From contig CAXNAA020000049.1 of the NCBI GenBank assembly GCA_964200075.2, positions 1 to 31,522 on the forward strand: a stretch of 31,522 bases of DNA, given 5' to 3'. Below, in pieces: positions 10,501 to 21,389 of the stretch (positions are counted from its first letter, which is position 1; each line of letters begins with the position of its first letter). The DNA comes from Sphacelaria rigidula (Eukaryota > Phaeophyceae > Sphacelariales). A program made the position numbers and the translations under genes. A model generated the notes under the pieces. That model searched no databases, was not told the DNA's origin, and saw only the letters and a list, made by a program, of their open reading frames with translations.

Positions 10501-11912
10501 ACTGCCCCAAAAAACTCGTGTGCAGCGCACTATTTAGGGTGGTACGGCACGGGAGTATCGACGCCAATACAACAACGTGGATCCTCATCTACCCCTCCTG
10601 CCGCCCGCTTTTCGTACCCTGACGCGACAGGTGATGATTGAGTTTTCTTGTCAGGAAGAGGGAGATGGGGATGACGGGTGGCACGACGATACGGAGGATG
10701 ACTCGGACCAGGTAGAGATGTCGTCGGAGCAATTGGCGGAGCAAATGAAGGACGAGGAAGAACCCGAGGGAGAAGACGCAGGCAAGTCGCTCGTAATGCA
10801 CTATATATGAGTGTTAACCCCGCTTCCCCCACTCATTCCAAGGGAGGAATGAAGCGGATCGCTCTCTCGACCATTTCCAGTCTGGATTCCTCGTGAGTTG
10901 TTGCTGTTGTTGTTTCAGCGGTGGCAGCTTTTCGATTGGCGGTTCTCGACGCAAGAGCCTCTCGCTATGGCGGAGGCCCGATCCGTGTCTTCGCGTCGCC
11001 ACGTCTGTCTGTTCCGACTCCTTTGCACTTCGTTCTCAACTCCCAGGTGCCATTTTCTTGTGTTCCTGCGAAGGCCTCTGACAGCTCACCGTATGCAAGA
11101 CCAAAAAACAATGATTTGAAGAAACTGTAACCATAGTACAACAATCGCAAGTCTCTATGCGGCATCCCCGACCCTCCCCCCGTTCTGATGTAAACGTGCG
11201 TCCTGACTCACAGGGTTCAGGTTTGTGGCGACCATCACGAAGGGTCCCAAGAAGTTGATTTTCACCGGCACGGCCACGAACAAAATCTCGCTCGCAGGGG
11301 TCACCCAGTGCCCGGCGACCGCGGATCACAAGGACATGGCGGTGTACCAGGGTCCCGTGTTCGAGGAGCTGGACCCGCAAGTACAGGTGAATGACAGGAT
11401 TGCAAAAAAATGGACGACTTGTGTCTCAGGAGACACTCGGACTACCTTCCGCATTTCTCTTTGACTTGTGTCGCAGACCATCAAATAGCGCGCTGTACGT
11501 TTCATTGAGGGCAAACAAATAAACTTCAGCTTGCGTCACGCTCGACTTGTTTAGCCGGATCGCATCGCCCAGACATTCGCAGGGTGCCTTGCACGTAAAT
11601 ATGTCCTTCGTATGTTCTAATATCGCGAGCTGTACAAAATCGTTGATGCCATCGTTCTGTGCAAGAATGCTGCTAGTCACCACACGCGGAAGACGTGGTC
11701 GACTACAGCGACTCATGATCTCATTGGTCAACTCTCTGGGCCTCTCTTCTCCTTATTTCGTTGTTTTGCATCCGCAGGACTCGTTACTTGCCTACCTGAG
11801 GCAACGCGAAATCGGAGATGATATGGCCACCTTCATTTGCATGTACGCAGACTACAAGGAGCAGATGGAGTACCTCAATTGGTTGAGCGAGCTGGAATCC
11901 TTCATTACCTGA
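7551..11912 (+). CDS. MAM33: MAM33/p32 (C1QBP) family mitochondrial matrix protein
   Basis: Five exons: 7551-7845, 10033-10139, 10631-10781, 11214-11386, 11778-11912. They total 861 bases, giving 286 residues, close to yeast Mam33 (266) and human p32 (282). Residues 1 to about 65 are Arg/Ala/Ser-rich with few acids, a typical matrix presequence. The mature part follows family order: an LRQEYAEEK helix, the DEPGSAVVRL…GNEKVMIEF strands, a highly acidic loop (about 143-183), an FRFVATITK strand, then YQGPVFEELDPQVQ and the C-terminal YLRQREIG…KEQMEYLNWL helices. Family members form acidic doughnut-shaped trimers in the matrix and support mitochondrial ribosome assembly and translation. Every junction is phase-consistent. 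Intron 1 is 2.2 kb and intron 3 uses a GC donor. The start was chosen for the presequence; an upstream in-frame ATG at 7425 is possible. Confidence 0.92.
7846..10032 (+). other. Intron 1 of MAM33, 2,187 bases
   Basis: The donor is G|GTGAG at 7846, the acceptor CGCCCAG ending at 10032, and the phase is 1. This is far longer than the gene's other introns (391 to 491 bases). A second good donor, GTG|GTGAGT at 8004, would keep about 50 extra residues, but its phase 0 does not join exon 2, and those residues have no match to the family. I see no transposon ends, nested gene or RNA gene inside; the short open frames have no coding character. Confidence 0.75.
10782..11213 (+). other. GC-AG intron (intron 3 of MAM33)
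   Basis: The exon end reads GCAG|GCAAGT, the strong form of the non-canonical GC donor, with acceptor TCACAG ending at 11213. Splicing here joins the acidic loop (…GEDAG) to FRFVATITK in frame, as the family requires. No GT donor near 10782 gives a phase-1 junction that does so. GC-AG introns are a small minority class in most eukaryotes. Confidence 0.85.
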
Positions 11913-13786
11913 AGAAGAAACATGTTACTTGATCCCTTTCGGTTGCGCGGCGCTGTGCACGCGCGCGCTTACGTGGGCGTTGTCAGTAGCGCCAGTGGTT
12001 TTGACAGTGGGCCGATTGATTTCCCGCGGGTGTTGACATGTCAGGGCGAACGTTAAATAGGGGGAGATGTAGTCGGGCTAGTAGATGTATATGTGCTTTA
12101 TGAGCCCGATGTCCAAGTAAGTACTGTAGTTTTGTTGTCATACTTTCCGCCTCTTTTTGTGTACTCCAAAAATTACGTGCACCATGCTTGTGATTGATGA
12201 ACGTAGTGGAGGGGCCGACGCCAATAATGTTTCATGATGTTGACGTAACGTGCTGATAATGGGAGGACCGTCACCGTCATGTTTCTTGCCTCTATCTCCC
12301 ACGTTCATGAGCAACGGTCGACAAACTTTCGGAAAGTGTGATGATATTTCTCGCGGTGTGGCATCTTACACTCATCGGCCGCGAGTTCGTTGATATCTAT
12401 CTCTTGTACATGCGATACATACGAAGCTACACATCCCTGAAGGAAACACTGGGAGATACTATAAAAGAGCGTGGAGGCCTGCACTACATGAGCTACCGTC
12501 CTGGTTGCTGTTCGAGGAGTTGAAGGTGGACATTCTACTCGAAGCATGTATTATGGCACCCATTCAGGATTGCTGACGAGGGCTGTAGTGTGTATGCGGG
12601 GGTAAGGAATGAAACGAAACATGATGTACTGTTACTATCCCATCTATGTGGGCGCACCAGCCGGGGCCACACAAGGGCTTTATTTGTTCTTGTATTGGAA
12701 CGCCACCTTCCTTGTGCGGTGCTCGCCTGTTTTTTTTCCCGCGAGAAAAGGTGACTAATCGCTTTCTCTCGTGGACCGGGAAGTGAAATATCGTGTAACC
12801 ACGACATAGTCGGCTCTCCACTGTTGGGCATTGTGTAAAAAAACATCCCAGGTCGCCCCGAGTTTTGAACGCATATAACGCAACCGTCTGAATTTTTCGA
12901 GCATATCTCCTGGGCCACAGAAGTGATCGCTACGCAGTATGAAATTTCCAAACACGGTGCGGTAGATTGTAGTTAACAGTTCGCGTGCAGCAGTGCAGCA
13001 GTCTGCGTGAGAACACAAAAGTGTCAACACAGAGTGGCGAAGGTGAGACCATGTGACGGTGTCCCCACATCTGGTGGTTCGAACTTCGTCTTACTAGGGC
13101 GATGTGTTGGGCAATGGAGCGTGTATCGGAGAGCATCGACGGTTATATTTGGAGTAAACAGAACAAGATCGCGTTATCAACTCCGCCGGCGCTCTCGTCC
13201 AGTCGAGGTTGCTCTGGGGCCCGTCATCAAACAGTGTCACGCCAAGTTTGTGTCTGAGAAGATGGCACATGAACAATCCTTGTACGTACCGGCAAGGGTA
13301 GCGACATCGCGTCATTTAAATCGAAAGAAAGTAGTCTACTCGTACTATATCTCCTCACTTACACCCAATAATATGCTTCCCGCAGAGGAGCTCGTAGTCT
13401 GATACCCCTCCGATGGGTAATACGTCATTTTGCGAATGGCACTTTCGATGATTGTGGGGACGATCTGTGCGGTCGGTCGGTAACTTCTACAGTTTCCTCT
13501 CAGCGCTGACATTGACACGCCCTCATTGAAAACAGTTTTTAATCCCTTCGGGACACGAAAATAGATCACGGTCGTGCAACATACCAAGAAATGAACACTT
13601 TCCCACCGGGTTACAGTTGGGTGGTATATGTTCACTCCCGCGCCCACCATACACTACCCGGATCATTAACGCTCCTGGAATTTATCGACAAGTTACAAGT
13701 CTAGAATGTGCCGTTATCGCAGGGCGCAGTCATGTACATAAATCAAGAGCGCCGACTTCAAAACAAGATACACGAGAACGAAACGA
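11913..13786. other. Intergenic region between convergent genes
   Basis: These 1,874 bases separate the stop codons of MAM33 (+) and the plastid protein gene (-), so they hold both 3' untranslated regions and terminators. Open frames of up to 138 codons occur on both strands, but they overlap one another, lack recognisable motifs and look random in composition. I see no repeat or RNA gene. Confidence 0.6.
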
Positions 13787-16700
13787 TCAATCCTCAACCA
13801 TTTCATCGTGAAAGATCTCTGTGAGCTCTGCCAACGTCGCGACCAAGTTTTCCGCTTCGATACCCTTACAACGCCCGCGCCCGTACCCTTTCCCGCCCTT
13901 GTGCTTGAGCAAATAGCCCAACCCTTTGGTCGCAATCTTCTTCTCGTAATCGCCCAGACTGCCATCAGTCCACCCCTTGCTTTTATCCCGGGGCGCCGGG
14001 CCCAAGCGAGCGTCGGGCGACGCTTCGGCCGTTTCCGGCTCAAATGTCGCCGGCCTATTCCCCACCCCCATTTCCTGAAGCACCCCCCCAACAGATGGGA
14101 TACCGCCCGCTGATGCTGGCACAGGCGGCTGCTGCACACTCGAAACATCGGGCGGTGGTGGCGTTGCCGGCTCAGCGGCAGCTGGTGCCGCCGGTTCAGT
14201 GGTATGGTCGCCACCAACTGACCACGCATCCTCGAACAGACCCCCGTTGTCAATCTGTACCTCGACGATCTTAAGAGCTGCGCCGAGATGTTCCCGCAAG
14301 GCCATGAGGTCGTTCCCAGACAGACTAGAGTGAGCGTGCGCCTGCACCAGACCGCTGCAGCGACGGAAAATATCCTTGGCCGCCCCTTGTGGTGCCGATC
14401 CAGGGTTTGCTCTGGGTGCTGCGGCCGCCGCCAATGGTGACGGCGTCGCTGCGGCAGGGGAGGCCCGTTGTGGCGTCGCTGGACGGGGGGCGGCGGGTGC
14501 GACAGGCGCAGCGGTAGTGATAGGTGGAGGGGATCCTCCGTACGCCTCGGATCGTAGTAACTCCCGGGTCTCAGTCAGGGCGTCGCGAAGTTCCTGGAGT
14601 TTTGCCTCGCCGGTTAAGCCCGCGGTCTTGTGCTGGGTTAGGAGGTCCATAACATGCATCATCTGCGTGTGGGAAATTCATGTGTTGTGTCATGATGTTG
14701 ACAGCTGGACAACTGGGGAAACTTTCTGTCGACTGAAAAGGATGACAGGCATGATCGCAGGCAAGCTCGGGATCTCTTGCGAGTTCATGCAGGACTACAC
14801 TTGCGCAATCACAATACATTGATATCGTACCACTACATGTGTCACGAAAGCGACGAGTGGGCAGCACATGGACCTGGAGCACGTAGCCATAAAAATGTTG
14901 CTACAGCTTCTACAGTGAAAACGTCTTGCAGGCCAAGTAAACTGAAAATCTTCGATGAAAGATCGCTGACTACTGGTCATTTCCAGCAATGTAACTGTCA
15001 TCATTGGTCCACACCATCCGTGTCATATACTTCTCGCTACAACACGCCAACTTCAGGAAAAGGATACGTGGGCGACCCTGAACGACACTATTCAGACTAA
15101 ACCGCAACCCTCTTCCGCATCAACTTCTGCAATCAAGAAACTTGTCGTACACAGCTCGGGTTTCACCTTTGCCTCCGGCTTGCTGCCCGCTCTTCCCAAT
15201 AACGGATCCGCCGACTGTGGCTGTGGCACCTCTCTGATCGTCACTGCGGGCTGTTGCTGCGGCACCTCCCTACTCGGCGCGACCGGACTTCCGCCGGCGG
15301 CGGCACGAGCTCCACCGGTGGCCGCTGCCTTCGCCTCTCGCGCTTGCTGAAGTCTCTCCGCGTAAGATAAACTTGAGCGGGTGGCCGGCGGCGGCATCGT
15401 TTGAGCAGAAGGTACAGCAGCAGCTGACTGGGGAGCGCTGGCAGCGGGGGGGGTAGTGATGGCGGCCTGCTCCCCCGCTTTCTCTTCGCGGGCGTTTTTC
15501 AGTCTCTCGGCGTAGCTCATAACTGGCCCCGTCGGACGCGGCCTTGATGGTGGCGGTGCCAAGATTTTGTTTCTTAGAGAATCGTCCTCGATCTCGATGA
15601 AGCTGCTGGTGCTTTGCTCCTCGAGGTAAGGATTCTTAGTTATCTCCACCTTCTTCCCGCTAAGAGCCGCGATATATGCGTCCGACTCATTCTGGATGCT
15701 GGTGGTGGCTTTGGTGCGACGCCGCGGAATGAGTGCGGGGGTCGGCTGACAATACAGAGCAAGGTTGAACGGGTGAAATTGAAGGAAGCATACCGGTTCG
15801 TATGTCAGTAAACTTTCGAAGCATGCGCGGGAATCTACTCCCTTGATTCGGGAGTCGTCTGTCGCGGTGCCATCTCACCTGCAGCAATGGGGGGAAATCC
15901 TACAAGCGCTTACTGTACCAACATCACCCGCAGCAAGTGGCGCATCCGCTCATCCACGAAGCACTTCAAAGAGAGAGCATTCACAAGAGTCCCGTGTCAC
16001 AGCTCTCTACTCAATATCGAGGGAAAAGTACGAACAGCCATGTGCTTGTTCTTGTTCTCGCCATACCTGTGTGCAATACTCGTCAGAAGAAATCGTCTCA
16101 TGCTCACACATGAACTTTTCGACAACTCGACAAGATAAAACTGCACCTTCTGCAACCAAGTGCCGCAAAATCTGTGCAACAGACCCGCAAGCCGCCCTAC
16201 ATGTGATAACAAGGAATTGGCATGACCCGCGTTCTCACCTCGTGCTCTTGCTGGTCCACTTCAGGCATCATGGGCGAATCGTCCATTTCGACAACGGGGT
16301 CACCTCCCGAATTCACTCTCTTCAGGAACTCCGCTTTTTTCTTCCTCGCAGCTGTCGATAGCTGATCGATATAGTCGTCAGACGCACTGGTACTGGGAAC
16401 ATACCCACTCCTGTGGGCACATGACAGGCACCACGCAAGAGACAGTTTTTAGGCATGAACTGAGTGTTGGTACACATGAACTAGAGCGCTTGGGACGCTC
16501 AGTTTCGGTGGATGATTCTCTGCCTGCTACTTGTTTGAAGGCGCGCACCTGCACATCAAGGCTGTGCTGCAGCACCTGGAGCCATAGTATACCGGTACAA
16601 CTGCCGGGTATTGATCTACAGCTTCCACAGGGATGAGATCACAAACAACCTTGTTGCCAGATTGAGTGTCTAGCATTTAACTAAGTTACTTTTACGATTC

Positions 16701-19700
16701 GCTCTAACGTGACCACTTCTTCATTTCGTGTGTGCTTTTTTGCTTGTGACAATGTCATGTGCTTACAGCTATCCTACTCAGAGATTTCAGAGGTAGGCTT
16801 CGATAGCAAGCTACTACAGAAAGTATTGAAGGTCTCGTACGAGGCCTGATTGCTCATTTCGGCAGTGAAACTGTTTCAGGCATTAATTTGCCATTTCCGA
16901 GAAGGTGGAGTCCTAGATTTCTGCGGATTGACAAGGCCGGTGCAATAAAGACATGCATAGGTTCATCACACGGCCAAGAGCTTTCACTCGATCCGCTCCT
17001 CGACTGGGTAAGTAATTTATTCCCCGGGAAACACCAGTCGATGTAGGGATTAGAATTTCAGTTTTTTGGGTTCTCACTATCAATCAAGTGCTAGACACTC
17101 AGTCTGGCGAAGGTGATGAAACCAAGAGTGAGCAATCAAAGAATGAAACAACAATGACCACAACAAAAATCAGAGAGGGAAGCAGTCAACCACGAACGAT
17201 TCGAGCGAGCAGAGCAAGCGACGCTAACGACTAAGAAGCACACACCAGATACATAACTCACGTTGCCTCGGCTTTTGCGCGGGCGACAGCCCTCATCTTC
17301 TGCAACTCGGCGTTATCCAGACTCGGGTCGTCCAGGTCGATTCCCTTCTCTTTCATCATGAGCTTTTGCTGCCGCTCCACCGCTGCGCGCGTCGCCCTCG
17401 CTTTCTCCTCCGGCGTGAAATGCTGCGGCGGTGGCCGGGGCGGAGTCTCCCCGTCGCCGCGAGATCTTGGTGGTTGGCCCATCTGCCGCCGTTCATCGTT
17501 GGCTCGAGCCTTTTCCATCATATCTCGGAACCGGCTGCCTCCCGTAGCGCCGACATCGTCTCCATAGTCTAATGAGAAGCGGAAGTAAAATATAACAAGG
17601 ATGGCATGGGGTCAAGGGAGAACAGTACATATTCTTTAGTCCGCTGGAAGCCGTGTAAACTCCTTCACCGTGTTCTTGCTTCCTCTCCAATATAATATTT
17701 GTATCCATGGCAGCTATACGGAAGAGAAAAAGAAGCGTCTTCTTGTTATCTGCGCGTGGAAATACTATTTACCGCTGACGCAGATATCAGATTGCTTCTC
17801 TAACAGCAGGCTTTGGCTGATTATGGACACCGTTTGGTTCGTAATCACTGTGCGAATGAGTTACGGATTACTGACGGCAACACGGACAACCGCCCGTGAG
17901 CCGCCTTTCCTTACCCAGGGCACACACGTTTGTACTAGCGGTATCGTTAAAAGGAGTCGCCGTGTCGCCTGGCGGGCACAAAACCATGCTCCCCGAGGTT
18001 ACCATGCTCAACTAGCACGGAAAACGTGCAGCCGTCAACGTCACTTGTCACCAATCACAGGGAAGGCGTCCATAAAAAATGAACGGAGGCTTTCATACAC
18101 GACAACAAAAGCACAGTGCACATACTGACAGCGGCCGCTCACTGAGAACCAACTAGAGAACGGCATACCGTGAGTAAACGCGGCACCCAACATCTCCTTG
18201 TACGTCTCTTCTCCGCCTGCAATCCTCCTCTATAATACACCCGCAAACCCAATACGGTGGACAGTTCAAAAGGTAACTCACCAGCATCCATCTCCCGGGG
18301 CAGCTGCATCCCAGGCATTTCGTTCCTCAACGGCGGATCAGGCAAGGACGGCGAACCAATCCTATCCCACTGGGCCGGGTCATCGTAGTTCGGAGCATCG
18401 GCGGGTCGTACAGGCCGCGGCGGCCGCGCTTCGCGCGGAATCCTGCCATCCTGTTGTTGTTGTCCCCGGGACGATGTCGGCCGTACACCTGCGCGCTGTT
18501 CGATATAGGGATCTGTTTTCTTAGCTCGTGCGAGTAGCTCGCGGAATCTGGTGCCACCGGACTCGTGCTCGTCGCGGTAGGGTCCCGGACCTTTCGCTCC
18601 TGGCATGTCTTCTGACGGCACCTGTTGAAATAACATCCGTGAATTTAGATTCGAAAGCGAGCACGAAAGTCTATTACCATGCAGTGACGCGGGATCAGTA
18701 CAGTATAATACAGTTTAGTCATGGGTTCAAACAAGCACACACGCAGTAGGATAAACCTGTAGGAAGATTACATCGTACGCGCTGCTACTACGGACGTGGG
18801 TATGCGAAAGTCACAGTTGAAGCAGTGGCGAACCACACAGTGCAGTACAGCGGCAGACATCGCAGTACTGATAAATATTTCCAAACCGTTTCAAGATGTT
18901 GGCAGTCTCGGTGAGGACAACACAACAGACCGAGGAACGACATAGAGGAGGAAGAAAGAAGGTAGGTTAATCGGAGTTGGGTTATATAATTTCATGCTCG
19001 ACACATTATACAATTGTCGCTAACGCTAATCCCAACCCCAGCCCAAGGCACACCGAGAACCCTCGGGCAAGGAAGGTGTTTAGGGTTCCCTACAATAGGT
19101 AAAGTGTCGGGAGTGATGGAGAAAGAAGGGAGGTTACATGAGTGTTTCGCCTAGGCGAGCAAACACCCGCAGAAGGCACAGGCGGTCACAATAACCATGC
19201 ACAGTACTTGCGGCGTGCAGCTGAGCTTTCCCCCTAAGCTAGACATCTGTCTCCCCCTACAACTAGCACCTTGGCCAACGACTACGGTACACGGTACGAG
19301 ATATCCGTACACATGACGCTTGCCGATATTCTACAAGGAGCACGACAGTTACGACCAGATGACACAAGTGTATCACGCTTGGGAACATTTCGTCAGACAC
19401 ATCTAGATGAGTGAACTTCGAATCAAATGTGCGCTACACCTCCTCTGATCGATCAGATCTACTTAAAACGATCTATTAATAGGCGAAGCCTTAACTAAAA
19501 AGGTCAGCTTGATTCCAACTTTGCAGGGCAGACTTCGCGATGTTGGGGTAAGGGATCTCGTACTCTCATGTAACTAGTGATGATGAGTGAGGTACCGGAG
19601 CGTAGTGGGATTTGCGGTTCACAGATCGGGATTGAATGTCACCGACTGGTTTGGGGAAGTCGAAGAACACACTGTTTGGTGTCTACCAACTCGAGCTACA

Positions 19701-20358
19701 GTACTGCTGTACTCAAGTATAGCGTAATGTGGAGTGATCGTGAGATTTAGTAGCGGGGGGACGGTGTCCCACGTATGTACACGAAGGGATGAGTCTATCA
19801 GAGGTAAGTCACCGATTCAGGATTGTAGTCCCATGAACTCGGTACCACGTCCTATCTAGTGCAATCTCAATCCACATTGTGCTACACGCTCTGTCGGGAG
19901 ATGTGATAACTGGGAAGTCAAAGACTTGTGCTACCACTATACTCTTGCGCTGAGTGCTGTTTGCGGCGTGTGTTATAGGTTATGGGTGCCGCATGGGGAG
20001 TGGCAGCCGACCGTACATACATCCTGTGCAACTTATCGTTCATCTTGCAACCCCCAACCACGAAACAGGACAACCACTGGATTCTCGACACTAAATACAC
20101 CATCCCCGTGTTTACCTCATCCGAACGCGGTCCTCTATCACTCATGCTAAGCCTAGCAATTCGGGAGCCGGAACCCCCTGTCCTAGTGCCCCATGTTGAT
20201 GCTGCAGATGGTGCATGCAGCGCAGAGGACGTGACAAGGGGTCTGCTGCAGCCATGGGGTACAAACAGGAAGCCATGGCAGGGCACTATCCACACCTGTA
20301 AAACAAGAAGAAGGATATTCCGGCGGTAATGATGCCCGCAATCATTGCCGTGTGCCAT
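13787..20358 (-). CDS. Plastid-targeted repetitive, largely disordered protein of unknown family
   Basis: Six exons on the minus strand: 20358-20116, 18621-18282, 17568-17262, 16386-16239, 15745-15167, 14662-13787. They total 2,493 bases, giving 830 residues, with all phases matching (0, 1, 2, 0, 0). Residues 12-29 form a hydrophobic signal peptide ending CHG; next comes FLFVPHGCSRP, a Phe-led Arg/Ser-rich transit peptide of the secondary red plastid type. The mature part is Pro/Ala/Gly-rich and charged, so probably disordered, with short helical motifs: TRFRELLARAKK (105-116), SRFRDMMEKARA (206-217), SYAERLKNAREEKA (423-436), SYAERLQQAREAKA (473-486). A second motif, (S/T)DxYI, recurs at 118-122, 299-303 and 367-371. 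A conserved-looking Gly/Lys-rich and helical tail (about 765-830) ends the protein. No enzyme domain or membrane segment follows the presequence. The function is unknown; the layout recalls multivalent scaffold proteins, which is inference. Confidence 0.82.
18622..20115 (-). other. Intron 1 of the plastid protein gene, 1,494 bases
   Basis: The donor is GAG|GTAAAC (20115-20110 on the minus strand) and the acceptor TTTCAACAG ends at 18622; the phase is 0. It separates the targeting presequence exon from the mature protein. The stretch has no long open frame. I found no transposon ends or RNA gene in it, only scattered short inverted repeats. Confidence 0.7.
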
Positions 20359-21389
20359 AACGACACCTCTACTGTCCGTCTTTCTTACTGCGGTTGAGAG
20401 CGTCTCCTCTGCTGTAACCCCTCGCCCTCGCATTCATGTGTCATATTCTACTGATCGAGAAAGGCAGCGCGGATTAGTGTCACGTTATTTACCAACTTTG
20501 TATGAACAATACACAGTAGGGCCCAGCAAACTTGATGAAGCGTCATACCATGATGATTCTGATCTTCAACTTTATATTCACGCTTATGTTTATCTTCTCC
20601 AACAACTCGGGCTCAACTCTCTCCATCGCAGAGCACAAACAGAAGATCGACATCTCCCAACACCCGCGGATGCTACGATTATACTAATACTGATATATAA
20701 TACCAACACTGAATACCCGAAATATTTTAAGTCATTTTCCATTCTTGAATCCTAGAAGCGCACGAAACAGTACCAGAAACTTGCGAGAAAGCCATGCCTC
20801 ACCCCTTGGGGAAACGACAGATCTGGTTCAGCAAATCTGTGAAACCGCATTGGGGGGCCTGCTAATCTGACTTTCGCAGATATGAGTCACCCTGATTGTG
20901 CATAGACTAACTAGGGTCTCTGCAAAATCGGGGTTTGTCGCTATAATAAATTTATCTTATTTGGTATGTCATTGACGTTCTCTTGGACAAACGAGTCTGA
21001 CCTTTGAATCTCATGGAGAAAGTGACCAAATAACACGACGGTACCGAATCCAGGGGGCTACCTCTACTCAGGAATCAGGAGCGGGGTGTAGGGCAGAGGC
21101 TGTTCGTCGCCCAAATCCCCTTGTGCTTTACATCATACCAGATCTGAAGGTCGAAAAAAATAGTGGAAAGTTCGTCCAAGCCTGGTGTGCTGACGACGAA
21201 AACTCAAGTCACTTCCTCGAGAACAAACCATCGGTAGTGCTAGGAGTTCGTTGCCTGGTTGCGGACAATTCAAACACAGCAGACAGGAGCGCCGCGCAGC
21301 ATAGTGCTGATAGTACAGTGCAACTACGCACCTGCGGGCTACGGTGCTTCTCTGCTCCTCCGCGAATAATACCCTTCGTTTCCACGGTA
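20359..21389. promoter_or_regulatory. Divergent promoter region, plastid protein / ALF4-glomulin-like
   Basis: These 1,031 bases separate the start codons of two divergent genes. The middle part (20500-20760 and 20930-20970) is AT-rich with ATATAATA-type stretches near 20692-20701, but no core promoter element can be named with confidence. The plus-strand frame upstream of 21390 stays open back to 21123 without a convincing earlier start, so the true start of the plus-strand gene could lie upstream or in an unseen exon. Confidence 0.4.

Noticed and set aside
12305-13650. Several open frames of 80-138 codons between the convergent genes
   Set aside because: They overlap on both strands, have no motifs and no compatible splice partners were found.
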